A DNA stretch of 28,593 nt, taken from NCBI GenBank assembly GCA_029987235.1, contig DALTWF010000024.1:1-28593 (forward strand), in the 5' to 3' direction. Below are positions 5,260-12,845 of this stretch, piece by piece. The stretch's first letter is position 1; every line of letters begins with the position of its first letter. A program made the translations under genes and the position numbers. The stretch is from Methanocorpusculum sp. GTDB taxonomy: Archaea > Halobacteriota > Methanomicrobia > Methanomicrobiales > Methanocorpusculaceae. Below the pieces are notes generated by a model. The model was not told where the DNA came from, searched no databases, and worked only from the letters and a program-made list of their open reading frames with translations.

Positions 5260-6824
5260 ACGCGCTTTTGGACAACCTTCCGGCACTGCTTATCGCAGTG
5301 CCTCTCCTTGGTGCGTTTCTGACACCTCTTTTCGGCAGATTCCTGCCGAAACTGATGAAACCCTGGGTAATTCTTGCGGTATTTGCCTCGGCCGCGGTCG
5401 CTGTAGCAACCGCGGTAAAGGTATTCATATCCGGTCCGATAGTTTACGCATTTGGTCTTCCGGCAGGCGCATCGGCCGTATCTGATTCGGCAGGAATACC
5501 AATCAGAATTCTCTTCACCATAGATGCCTTTGGCGCATTTATGCTGCTTTCAGCAGCAATTGTGAGTGTTTCAGCCGCACTTTATCTTATCGCATCCCAA
5601 AAGACCCGCTCAGGAAAACCAGAGTTCTTTGCCCTGTTCCTGCTTCTTACCACAGGTATCTTCGGCATGGTTTCCACCGGCGATTTGTTCAACTTCTTCG
5701 TCTTCCTGGAAATCAACTCGCTTTCCGCGGCCGCAATGGTTGCTTACCACAGAAAAGGCGGCATTGCGGTCGAAGGAGCCATAAAATACGCGATTGTAAA
5801 CACTCTCGGCGGACTTATGGTCCTTTTGGGCATCGGTCTTTTGTACTCGCAGTACGGTTCACTCAATATGGCTGTAATTGCCTCGCAGATTGCCCCAAAT
5901 ACCCTGACCATAACCGCACTGGTCTTATTCATCACCGCACTTGCAATGAAGGCGGGCTCTGTTCCGTTCCATTTCGCAACACCGGACGCATATTCTGTTG
6001 CGCCCTCGGGTGTCACCGCATTAATGATTGTGGCAAGCCAGGCGGGTCTGTATGGAATCTTCAGAATCTGCTTTACCGTCTATAACGGCGTGTTTAACAC
6101 ATTAACCGTCGGCTGGGTCATTATTATTCTCGGTCTTTTATCGATGGTAATCGGTGTTACCATGGCTCTGCCCCAGAAGGATGTAAAACGCCTTCTTGCC
6201 TACCATGCGGTATCGCAGACCGGCTACATGCTTTTAGGTGTCGGTGTGTGCGTTGCCGTTTTGGGCGACGCAGCAGCTCTTGATGCCTTTGGTAAAACAG
6301 CAATGGAAGGAGGTATCTTCCACATTTTCAACCATGCGATGTACAAAGGTCTCTTATTCCTTGCAGTCGGTGCTGTTATTCTCAGAACCGGTGTCTGGAG
6401 CTTAAACAAGATGGGAGGACTTGGGCACAACATGAAATGGACCATGATATTCTTCCTCATCGGAGCGTTTGCAATCGCCGGTATCCCGCCGTTTAACGGA
6501 TTTGCAAGCAAACTGATGATTTACGAGTCGGTCTTTGCGTTCAGCCCGGTTCTGTCCATTATTGCAATGGTGGTAAGCATCTTAACGCTTGCATCGTTTA
6601 TGAAAGTCTTCCATTCGCTCTTTTTAGGACCGAAACAGGAGGAGTACGCCGAAGTAAAGGAGGCACCGAAAGTAATGATTGCAGCAATGGTAATTCTTAC
6701 GGTATTTGTCGTCGGACTGGGATTATTCCCCGACTTCTTCCTTGAAACAGTAATCAGCCCTGCAGCAGACGCCCTTATTAACACGGGTTCGTATATATCT
6801 GCGGTATTCGGAGGTGGCGCATGA
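5256..6824 (+). CDS. mbhH: Mbh hydrogenase subunit H, MnhD / NuoN-type ion-translocating subunit
   Basis: 522 residues, about 14 membrane helices, the large antiporter-like subunit found in Mrp, complex I and group 4 hydrogenases. Seen: FFVFLEINSLSAAAMVAYH with the transmembrane glutamate of helix 5 (about residue 149), ALAMKAGSVPFHFATPDAYSVAPSGVTAL with the helix-7 lysine and the PF(H/W)xxPDAY motif typical of the family, LLAYHAVSQTGYMLLG with the helix-8 Lys/His region, and HIFNHAMYKGLLFLAVGAV with the late lysine. These residues form the proton or sodium half-channels. Length is normal. ATGA overlaps at both ends. Confidence 0.92.
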   Translation: MNALLDNLPALLIAVPLLGAFLTPLFGRFLPKLMKPWVILAVFASAAVAVATAVKVFISGPIVYAFGLPAGASAVSDSAGIPIRILFTIDAFGAFMLLSAAIVSVSAALYLIASQKTRSGKPEFFALFLLLTTGIFGMVSTGDLFNFFVFLEINSLSAAAMVAYHRKGGIAVEGAIKYAIVNTLGGLMVLLGIGLLYSQYGSLNMAVIASQIAPNTLTITALVLFITALAMKAGSVPFHFATPDAYSVAPSGVTALMIVASQAGLYGIFRICFTVYNGVFNTLTVGWVIIILGLLSMVIGVTMALPQKDVKRLLAYHAVSQTGYMLLGVGVCVAVLGDAAALDAFGKTAMEGGIFHIFNHAMYKGLLFLAVGAVILRTGVWSLNKMGGLGHNMKWTMIFFLIGAFAIAGIPPFNGFASKLMIYESVFAFSPVLSIIAMVVSILTLASFMKVFHSLFLGPKQEEYAEVKEAPKVMIAAMVILTVFVVGLGLFPDFFLETVISPAADALINTGSYISAVFGGGA

Positions 6825-7159
6825 GTTTTGTACTTGATACCGGATTCGGATTCTGGAATCCGCTGATCTGGCTTATTGTAATCGCAGTCGGCCTGCTTTT
6901 GTCCTGGCTTATTCTCCGGTGCGGCCGCAAAGACTATGACAAAGAGTCCGAGCAGACCAAGCCGTATCTTTCGGGCAACGACGAGCCGAAAGCAGCAGAG
7001 GGGCACGTGCGCGGAGGAAATCTGTATTACGGATTTACCCATGCGCTGAAAGGATACTATGACAAACTGGTGCCTCTGCATACAGGTATCTTAAATGACT
7101 ATATCGGCTGGTTCCTTTTGGGACTGGTTATTACTTTCGTGGTGGTGATTTTACTATGA
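6821..7159 (+). CDS. mbhI: Mbh hydrogenase subunit I
   Basis: 112 residues: one helix near the N terminus (about 13-33, WNPLIWLIVIAVGLLLSWLIL), a soluble middle with CGRKDYDKE...YLSGN, and one C-terminal helix (about 92-112) ending at the last codon. In the P. furiosus enzyme MbhI bridges the antiporter module and the hydrogenase module through its amphipathic parts. The conserved (Y)LSGN and HVRGGNLYYGF segments are visible. Overlaps mbhJ by four bases. Confidence 0.85.
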   Translation: MSFVLDTGFGFWNPLIWLIVIAVGLLLSWLILRCGRKDYDKESEQTKPYLSGNDEPKAAEGHVRGGNLYYGFTHALKGYYDKLVPLHTGILNDYIGWFLLGLVITFVVVILL

Positions 7160-7605
7160 ACGCACTGAACAAGTCGCTTTGGGTCTTCCACTTTAATGCA
7201 GGTTCGTGCAACGGCTGCGATATTGAAATCGTGGCAACGATTACGCCCAGATACGACCCGGAGCGTTTCGGGGTGAAACTGGTCGGTTCCCCGCGGCATG
7301 CGGATGTTTTGCTGGTAACAGGTCCGGTAACGGCTCAAATGGCCGACCGCCTCAGACGTGTCTATGCGCAGATGCCTTCACCGAAGGTGGTTATGGCAAT
7401 AGGCACGTGTGCGCAGTCGGGCGGTGTTTTCAGCACGTCTTACAACCTTGCAGGACCTGTTGACCAGATTATTCCGGTCGATGTCTATGTCCCGGGATGC
7501 GCCCCGCGTCCCGAGGCAATTATAAACGGTGTTGTGACTGCGATTGCAAAACTGGAACGTCTGCAGAGCGGAGAAGATACAAATAAGGAGGTAAAAAATG
7601 AGTGA
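7156..7605 (+). CDS. mbhJ: Mbh [NiFe] hydrogenase small subunit
   Basis: 149 residues, NuoB-like electron-transfer subunit. C18 and C21 (GSCNGCDIE), C85 (GTCAQSGG) and C115 (PGCAPRPE) are the four ligands of the proximal [4Fe-4S] cluster next to the nickel site, so the subunit should be functional. No signal peptide or Tat motif, as expected for a cytosol-facing group 4 enzyme. The last codons overlap mbhK by 8 nt; the GGAGG before the mbhK start lies inside the end of mbhJ. Confidence 0.94.
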   Translation: MNALNKSLWVFHFNAGSCNGCDIEIVATITPRYDPERFGVKLVGSPRHADVLLVTGPVTAQMADRLRRVYAQMPSPKVVMAIGTCAQSGGVFSTSYNLAGPVDQIIPVDVYVPGCAPRPEAIINGVVTAIAKLERLQSGEDTNKEVKNE

Positions 7606-8215
7606 GTGTTTGACACCGGAACAGATTGCTGCGTTCATGCAAAATGAACTCGGCAAAGAATTTCTGGATTTCCGGATTCAGATTCGCGCCGAAGGCGTGA
7701 AGAAAAAGGAAAACAGAAATGTCTGGATAACAATTGCGCCTTCTGCGGTGCACAAAGCGGCGGAATCGCTTATGAAAATCTCCTATCCGCATCTGTCCTG
7801 TATTTCCGGCTATGACCTTGGTGCAAAAAACGAAAATCTCAGAGTCCATTACAATTTCTCCATTTACGGCGGAGTTGAAGGGTGCGAGACGATGGTAAAC
7901 TTTTCGCTTGATTTACCCAAGGCAAATCCGGTTCTGCCGACGATTACGGACCTTATGGAAGGAACAGCGTTTACCGAGCGGGAAAAGACCGAGTATCTCG
8001 GAATCACTATCGAGGGACTTGAGCCTGCGGCACACAACTTCTTCCTGCCGGCGGATTTTCCAAAAGACGTGTATCCGCTGAGAAAAGACGAAAAGAGGAT
8101 TCCGGATTCCATGGTGAAAAACCTGTGGGCATGCGGCCGTCCGGAAAACAGACCGCCTGCACCGCTTCCCGAACCTGAACCCGAACCGGCTGAAAAAACA
8201 GAGGAGGGTGCGTAA
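7598..8215 (+). CDS. mbhK: Mbh hydrogenase subunit K, NuoC-like (30 kDa) subunit
   Basis: 205 residues. The N-terminal two thirds match the complex I 30 kDa / NuoC domain that docks on the large subunit, with YNFSIYGG...ETMVNFSLDLPKANPVLPTITDLMEGTAFTEREKTEYLGI as the recognisable core. The C-terminal tail is proline- and glutamate-rich (PPAPLPEPEPEPAEKTEEGA), longer and more repetitive than usual and probably disordered. GGAGGTAAAAA precedes the ATG. The mbhL ATG follows the stop directly. Confidence 0.9.
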   Translation: MSECLTPEQIAAFMQNELGKEFLDFRIQIRAEGVKKKENRNVWITIAPSAVHKAAESLMKISYPHLSCISGYDLGAKNENLRVHYNFSIYGGVEGCETMVNFSLDLPKANPVLPTITDLMEGTAFTEREKTEYLGITIEGLEPAAHNFFLPADFPKDVYPLRKDEKRIPDSMVKNLWACGRPENRPPAPLPEPEPEPAEKTEEGA

Positions 8216-9436
8216 ATGGCAGGATTTGCACCCTATAAAGTACCGGTCGGTCCGATTCATCCGGCTTTAAAGGAGCCGGTGCATATCGAGCTCACCGTCT
8301 CAGGCGAAGAAGTAATCGGAGCCGATTTCACACCCGGATGCACCCATCGCGGCATTGAGTGGATGGGGCTTCAGCGCAATCCGGTCCAGATTGTGCACTT
8401 AACCGACAGAATCTGCGGTATCTGCGGCGTTACACACTCTCTCTGCTTTGCACGTGCGGTTGAGCAGATTGCAGAAATCAATGCGCCGGAACGTGCCGAC
8501 TATGTGCGGACGATTATCGCCGAATTTGAGCGGATTCAGTCGCATCTCTTATGGGCAGGCGTTGCGGCGCATGAACTCGGCTTTGATTCCCTGTTCTATC
8601 TTGCCTGGCGCGTGCGCGAGGATGCACTCGACTGCATTGAACTCATTACCGGAAACCGGGTAAACTATGATATTATCCAGATTGGAGGCGTGCGCCGCGA
8701 TATTACGGATGATATGATTCCGAAAATCCGCAAATGCCTTGACACCTATAAGGATTTGTTCGGCAAACTGCAGAAGCTCTTCCTCGAAGACGCGGTAATC
8801 AAGGCGCGCTGCAAAGGATGCGGCGTATTAACCCGGGAGACCGCAGCTGCGTATTCAACGGTCGGACCTACAGCCCGCGCCTCAGGGCTTCCTGCCGATG
8901 TGCGTGCGGATTACCCGTACTGCGCATACGGCGATTTGAAAATCTCGCCGGTTCTGCCGCAGGTTTACGGAAAAGAAGCCGACGGTGACACGTATGACAG
9001 AATAGTGACCCGTATCTTTGAGATTGCTCAGTCGATTGAAATCGTTGAAACCTGTCTTGAAAATATGCCTTCCGGCCCTGTCCTTTATGAGGAAAAGGTC
9101 GCAAAAATCCTTAATCTCTGCAAAAAGGCGTCCGGCGAAGCAGTAGGCCGTCACGAAGCCCCCCGCGGGGAAGCGCTGCATTTTGTTGCGCTTGACAATC
9201 AGGAATCACCGATTGCATGGAAGGTTAAAGCATCATCTTACAGTAATCTCCATGTGTGGCCGGTTATTCTGAAAGGAATCCAGCTTGCGGATGTGCCGAT
9301 TGTGGTTGCCTCTATCGACCCGTGTCTTTCCTGTACGGACCGTGTTGCTGTCGTAAATGACGGAAAAACGAGTATCTACACCAAGGAGGAACTGTCAAAA
9401 ATGTCCTATCTTAAGACAAGGAGGATGCTTGAATGA
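8216..9436 (+). CDS. mbhL: Mbh [NiFe] hydrogenase large (catalytic) subunit
   Basis: 406 residues, NuoD-like. All four nickel-binding cysteines are present: C67 and C70 in RICGICG and C370 and C373 in DPCLSCTDR. This makes it a real hydrogenase and not the Mbx/Mbs type, which has lost ligands. It should reduce protons with ferredoxin electrons, or run in reverse to make low-potential ferredoxin from H2. A tail of about 33 residues follows the last cysteine; in the family a C-terminal peptide is removed by a maturation protease, and the cut would be expected near R376. No maturation gene is in the window. GGAGG precedes the start, and the end overlaps mbhM as ATGA. Confidence 0.95.
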   Translation: MAGFAPYKVPVGPIHPALKEPVHIELTVSGEEVIGADFTPGCTHRGIEWMGLQRNPVQIVHLTDRICGICGVTHSLCFARAVEQIAEINAPERADYVRTIIAEFERIQSHLLWAGVAAHELGFDSLFYLAWRVREDALDCIELITGNRVNYDIIQIGGVRRDITDDMIPKIRKCLDTYKDLFGKLQKLFLEDAVIKARCKGCGVLTRETAAAYSTVGPTARASGLPADVRADYPYCAYGDLKISPVLPQVYGKEADGDTYDRIVTRIFEIAQSIEIVETCLENMPSGPVLYEEKVAKILNLCKKASGEAVGRHEAPRGEALHFVALDNQESPIAWKVKASSYSNLHVWPVILKGIQLADVPIVVASIDPCLSCTDRVAVVNDGKTSIYTKEELSKMSYLKTRRMLE

Positions 9437-10434
9437 ACGAAATTCTTGGTGCAGTCGGCGGAACGGTCGCATTAGGTCTCTGTGCACTGGTATTCGGTCT
9501 GTGGCTTGCGGGTCTTGACCGCAAAATCTGCGCACACATGCAGGCAAGAGTCGGTCCGCGCCTTACCCAGCCGTTTGTGGATATCTGCAAACTCTTCGGA
9601 AAACAAAATGTTGTGCCGAAAGCAGCGGTAGCATGGCTCTTTAATCTGATGCCGGTGCTTGCTCTTGCATCAGCAATCGCTATTCTGCTCTATCTGCCGT
9701 TTGGCTCTCTTGCGCCGGTTTTAGGTGGTGCGGGCGACATGATTTTAGTGCTGTATCTGCTTCTGATTCCATCGTTATGTCTTGTTATCGGAGGTTTTGC
9801 GTCAGGTTCGCCTTATGCAACGGTCGGTGCACAGCGTGAAATGGTCTCGATGATTGCCTACGAGCTGCCTTTGGCGGCGGTGGTAATATTAATTGCCTGG
9901 CGTCTTTCGGTTGCGGGTGTTGCCGAGCCTTTCAGTATGGTCTCGTTACTGCAGACCGGTATCTGGAATGTGGTTGGTCCTGCGGGTATTGCAGGAATTG
10001 TGCTTCTCTTAATCCTTTTTGCATGGATTACGCCCGGGGAACTTTCAAAAGTTCCGTTTGATGCGCCTGAGGCGGAAACGGAGCTTGCCGGCGGTATTTT
10101 AGTGGAGTATTCCGGTCGTAATCTCGGGATGTTTTCGCTTGCGCAGGCGGTGAAGACGGTTGCTATTCTTTCGTTCGGGGTAGCGCTTCTTCTTCCGTGG
10201 AATCTGTCGCCGCTGTTCGGTTTATCCGGAGCGCTTGCAATACTTGTCGACATTCTGTTCTTTATCGTAAAGGTGATTGTTGTTATGGTTGTTTCGGTTA
10301 CGCTTATCAGAACAGCAATGGCGCGGTTCAGAATTACACAGGTCGTAAAGCTGTACTGGTTCATCTTCGGCGGTCTTGCGCTTGCGGCGCTTCTGCTGTT
10401 CCTGCTGGATGCGTCCTTAATGGGGGTAATCTAA
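9433..10434 (+). CDS. mbhM: Mbh hydrogenase subunit M, NuoH-type membrane anchor
   Basis: 333 residues, eight or so membrane helices, the subunit that joins the hydrogenase module to the membrane. Typical stretches: ARVGPRLTQPFVDICKLFGKQ (about 38-58), AQREMVSMIAYELPLAA (about 136-152) and KVPFDAPEAETELAGGILVEYSGRNLGMF (about 205-233), the last being the conserved acidic cytosolic loop of NuoH. Ends directly before mbhN (TAAATG). Confidence 0.93.
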   Translation: MNEILGAVGGTVALGLCALVFGLWLAGLDRKICAHMQARVGPRLTQPFVDICKLFGKQNVVPKAAVAWLFNLMPVLALASAIAILLYLPFGSLAPVLGGAGDMILVLYLLLIPSLCLVIGGFASGSPYATVGAQREMVSMIAYELPLAAVVILIAWRLSVAGVAEPFSMVSLLQTGIWNVVGPAGIAGIVLLLILFAWITPGELSKVPFDAPEAETELAGGILVEYSGRNLGMFSLAQAVKTVAILSFGVALLLPWNLSPLFGLSGALAILVDILFFIVKVIVVMVVSVTLIRTAMARFRITQVVKLYWFIFGGLALAALLLFLLDASLMGVI

Positions 10435-10857
10435 ATGCTTCCGATGTTTTTGGAGGTTATTGTCCAGGCGTTTAAAAAGCCGGTGACGAATAAGTTCCCG
10501 GCAAAGTATCTGCCGAAGACGATTTCAGGGTTCCTTGAGGATGTTTCGGAGGGGAAGGCGGAAATTATTGCGCCGGTTGAGTCCCCGAAAGGTCAGCGCG
10601 GGATGCTTGTTTACGACCGTGCAGTCTGTAACGGCTGCGGGCTTTGTCAGAAGGTTTGTCCGGCACATGCGATTGAGCCGGTGGTGCACCCGGCTGCAGA
10701 CGGCGAAAAGCCGCAGAAGCGTATCAGAATTTATGTCTGCAACTGTATTTTCTGCGGGCAGTGTATTGATATCTGTGCAAAACATGCGCTGTCGCAGAGT
10801 GAGGAGTATCTGCTTGCTGCAGAGGACCGGTTTGCCGATTCGCAGATTGTGGAGTAA
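10435..10857 (+). CDS. mbhN: Mbh hydrogenase subunit N, NuoI-like 2[4Fe-4S] ferredoxin subunit
   Basis: 140 residues with two [4Fe-4S] motifs: CNGCGLCQKVCP (about 65-76) and CNCIFCGQCIDIC (about 104-116; the second CxxCxxCxxxC begins at IFC's preceding cysteine). It takes electrons from soluble ferredoxin and passes them to MbhJ. Last gene of the operon. A T-rich stretch follows the stop (10866-10873). Codons here are clearly richer in third-position G than those of mbhA. Confidence 0.93.
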   Translation: MLPMFLEVIVQAFKKPVTNKFPAKYLPKTISGFLEDVSEGKAEIIAPVESPKGQRGMLVYDRAVCNGCGLCQKVCPAHAIEPVVHPAADGEKPQKRIRIYVCNCIFCGQCIDICAKHALSQSEEYLLAAEDRFADSQIVE

Positions 10858-10884
10858 ACCGCCTTCTTTTTTTAGAAATATTTT
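10858..10884 (+). terminator. T-rich terminator of the mbh operon
   Basis: CTTCTTTTTTTAG right after the mbhN stop; archaeal transcription often ends at such T runs. No hairpin seen. Confidence 0.5.
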
Positions 10885-10932
10885 GAAAAAATAGTCATTG
10901 ACATTTTTCAGAACGAAAAAAATCTCACTGAC
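10885..10932. repeat. Degenerate 30-bp tandem repeat, locus 3
   Basis: GAAAAAATAGTCATTGAC (10885-10902) and GAAAAAAATCTCACTGAC (10915-10932) are 30 bp apart. The core matches the repeats at 11-63 and 2364-2433, so the family brackets the mbh operon. Confidence 0.55.
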
Positions 10933-10953
10933 CTGAAAAAACACAAAAAACAG

Positions 10954-11026
10954 TGCCCTCAGCCGGAATTGAACCGGCGACATACAGATCTTCAGTCTGT
11001 CGCTCTCCCTACTGAGCTATAAGGGC
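10954..11026 (-). tRNA. tRNA-Phe (GAA)
   Basis: Cloverleaf on the minus strand, 73 nt. Acceptor GCCCTTA pairs with TGAGGGC (one G-U), discriminator A; D arm GCTC...GAGC; anticodon stem ACAGA/TCTGT with loop CTGAAGA, anticodon GAA; T arm GCCGG-TTCAATT-CCGGC. CCA is not encoded and no intron is visible. The TATA-like AATATAGATA on the minus strand (11049-11058) is at the right distance. Confidence 0.97.
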
Positions 11027-11048
11027 ATGCAAAATTTCCACTTTGCGA

Positions 11049-11078
11049 TATCTATATTGGTTAACGTACTATTTATAC
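11049..11078. promoter_or_regulatory. Divergent promoters of tRNA-Phe and the DHH gene
   Basis: On the minus strand AATATAGATA (11049-11058), 25-30 nt before the tRNA; on the plus strand ATTTATAC (11071-11078), with transcription expected near 11100 for the gene starting at 11154. Confidence 0.5.
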
Positions 11079-11153
11079 TATTCTGAATACACCCCCAAAC
11101 CACCCTAACCAAATACATATCTCATTTCACAACCAATACTGTAACAAGATACA

Positions 11154-12113
11154 GTGTCTGAAAAAAATACCCCCAAACCCACTCTGCAGGAAAAAATCGT
11201 TGCACGGACAACACAAATAGTCCACCTTACCCACAACGACCTCGATGCTGCCGGCTGTGACGCAATATGCCGGATAAAATTCGGAGACGAAATTATGACC
11301 TTCTTCGGCTCCGTCGGCAAATTCTCCTGGCTTCTCTCCCAGATTGCCTCCTGCAGCGGCAAAGGCGATACACTTATTTTATCCGACTTCGGATACCAGA
11401 AAGGAATCGAAACCCAGATAAAAAAGGCAAACGCAGCCGGCTGGAAAATACAATGGTATGACCACCACAAATGGCTGGACACTGAAAAGGCACTGATAGA
11501 ACCGTTTGTGGAAAAACTGACAGTTGACACATCCCGCTGCGCAACAGGAGTCCTGGCACACGAATTCACCCCGGACAATGCAGAAGCCGTTGAAATGGCA
11601 CGCGTGGTCTGCGATTACGATTTATGGAAACACGAAGATCCGCGCTCGGCAATCCTCGGTATTGTGACCTCCGGTGCTGAAAACCTCAAACTCGTCCGCG
11701 ACAAATTTGTAAACGGAATCATTGTCGACGGACAAATTGACGCAATCTTTCAGAAAATCGAACGCGCCAAGAACAAATGCATCAAAAAAAGCCAGAAACG
11801 GGCACAGGTTATTAACGACGGCAAACACAAAATCGCTGTAATGCCCGCATACGGATACCCGAGCGAAGCAGCAGCAGAAAGCCGCAAAAAGTTCGGCTCC
11901 GACATCGAACTCCTGGTTTTTGACAACGGCAAATTCAGTTTAAGAAGCGTCCCCGAAATCAGCCACCTGATAGCAAAAGAATTCGGCGGAGGCGGACACC
12001 CTAATGCATCCGGTGGCTCGTTTAACTATACCCGCTGGGAAAAAATCAAGTTCAAGGTCTTTAAAAAAGTCAGCCGCGTGGACAAATTCGTTGATACATC
12101 GAAGAAATATTAA
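11154..12113 (+). CDS. DHH-family phosphoesterase
   Basis: 319 residues from a GTG start (no strong Shine-Dalgarno, so the start is less certain). The DHH motifs are all visible: LTHNDLDAAGCDA (motif I, about 24-36), LSDFGY (motif II, about 74-79), WYDHHKW (motif III, DHH, about 101-107) and a C-terminal DHHA1 nucleic-acid-binding motif GGGGHPNASGG (about 281-291). Family members are Mn-dependent phosphodiesterases such as oligoribonucleases, cyclic dinucleotide phosphodiesterases and RecJ-like nucleases. Without more domains I cannot tell which substrate. Monocistronic, transcribed away from tRNA-Phe and convergent with the next gene only 6 bp away. Confidence 0.88.
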   Translation: MSEKNTPKPTLQEKIVARTTQIVHLTHNDLDAAGCDAICRIKFGDEIMTFFGSVGKFSWLLSQIASCSGKGDTLILSDFGYQKGIETQIKKANAAGWKIQWYDHHKWLDTEKALIEPFVEKLTVDTSRCATGVLAHEFTPDNAEAVEMARVVCDYDLWKHEDPRSAILGIVTSGAENLKLVRDKFVNGIIVDGQIDAIFQKIERAKNKCIKKSQKRAQVINDGKHKIAVMPAYGYPSEAAAESRKKFGSDIELLVFDNGKFSLRSVPEISHLIAKEFGGGGHPNASGGSFNYTRWEKIKFKVFKKVSRVDKFVDTSKKY

Positions 12114-12119
12114 TTTTTT

Positions 12120-12482
12120 TCAGGGAACATATACAACAGCACTTGCAGCAGCATGCGATTCTGCATGACTGAGACTTACATCCGTTTTAATCCGCGAAAG
12201 TTCCGGATCATCTGATAAAAACACCACATACGGTCGGTTGTTTTTATCCTTTTTTATCTCAATTGCGCAGTAAACAAGAGATTTGCCAAACCCTGACAAA
12301 GCTTTTACCACCGCCTCCTTTGCAGCAAACCGTGCGGCAAAATGCGGCGCCGGATTTTTATGCGAAAAACAGAATACCTGCTCTTCTTTTGTAAAACACA
12401 GGTCAAGGAACTTCTGATTTCCGAGATGCTCAGCATCAAAACGGGAGATTTCTATTATATCGATGCCGCAAAATATCTGCAT
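12120..12482 (-). CDS. Holo-ACP synthase-like 4'-phosphopantetheinyl transferase
   Basis: 120 residues from the ATG at 12482 (MQIFCGIDIIEISRF); an in-frame ATG two codons earlier and another upstream at 12521 are possible. AcpS-type motifs: GIDIIEI (Mg-binding Asp, about 6-12), FAAKEAVVKAL (catalytic Glu/Lys, about 51-61) and SLSHAESHAAA near the end. The enzyme would move phosphopantetheine from CoA to a serine of a carrier protein. Archaea generally lack the ACP-dependent fatty acid system, so the partner is unclear and no carrier protein is seen in the window. The acyl-CoA ligase/patatin operon 4 kb away may be related; that is inference. Confidence 0.85.
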   Translation of the reverse strand: MQIFCGIDIIEISRFDAEHLGNQKFLDLCFTKEEQVFCFSHKNPAPHFAARFAAKEAVVKALSGFGKSLVYCAIEIKKDKNNRPYVVFLSDDPELSRIKTDVSLSHAESHAAASAVVYVP

Positions 12483-12551
12483 ACTCATAAGTAAGACGTA
12501 AAACCATAAAATGCTTGGCAATGACAGAAAATTTTTGCCTCAATCACTCTG

Positions 12552-12600
12552 TTTAATATACAGGACAACCAATATTACCATAGCCTTTTAAAAGGTAAGG
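12552..12600 (+). promoter_or_regulatory. Rubredoxin promoter and palindrome over the RBS
   Basis: TTTAATATA (12552-12560) is the TATA box. CCTTTTAAAAGG (12584-12595) is a perfect 12-bp palindrome that ends in the Shine-Dalgarno region (AAGGTAAGG) just before the ATG; it could fold over the ribosome site or bind a dimeric regulator. Confidence 0.45.
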
Positions 12601-12602
12601 AA

Positions 12603-12770
12603 ATGATAAAAATGACCAAATACATCTGTTCAATCTGCGGATATGTGTACGACTCTGAAAAAGGCGCAGGATTTACCATTCCTGCCGGAACCGAATTTGA
12701 CGCAGTACCGGCATCCTGGGTATGCCCGACCTGCGGCGCAGACAAAGGCAAGTTCCTTAAACAGGGATAA
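12603..12770 (+). CDS. Rubredoxin
   Basis: 55 residues from the ATG at 12603 (52 from the in-frame ATG at 12612, which is the usual rubredoxin length). C9-x2-C12 (CSICGYVYD) and C41-x2-C44 (CPTCGADK) bind a single iron. Conserved aromatic and PASWVCP positions are present. Rubredoxin is a small cytosolic electron carrier used in methanogens for oxygen defence and redox transfer. It stands in front of the nitrogenase-like operon in the same direction, but with its own promoter and a T run (about 12790-12795) between them; an electron-donor link is possible but unproven. Confidence 0.95.
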   Translation: MIKMTKYICSICGYVYDSEKGAGFTIPAGTEFDAVPASWVCPTCGADKGKFLKQG

Positions 12771-12810
12771 GCCCCCTGTACCAGACACTTTTTTTCACAA
12801 CATTACTTAA

Positions 12811-12845
12811 GTTATATCTATTCTCCCGACAAATAGTATAGCAAC
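12811..12845 (+). promoter_or_regulatory. Promoter of the nitrogenase-like operon
   Basis: TTATATC (12812-12818) lies about 28 bp before the ATG of the NifH-like gene; no Shine-Dalgarno is seen (AGTATAGCAACATG), so the mRNA is probably leaderless or has a very short leader. Confidence 0.5.
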
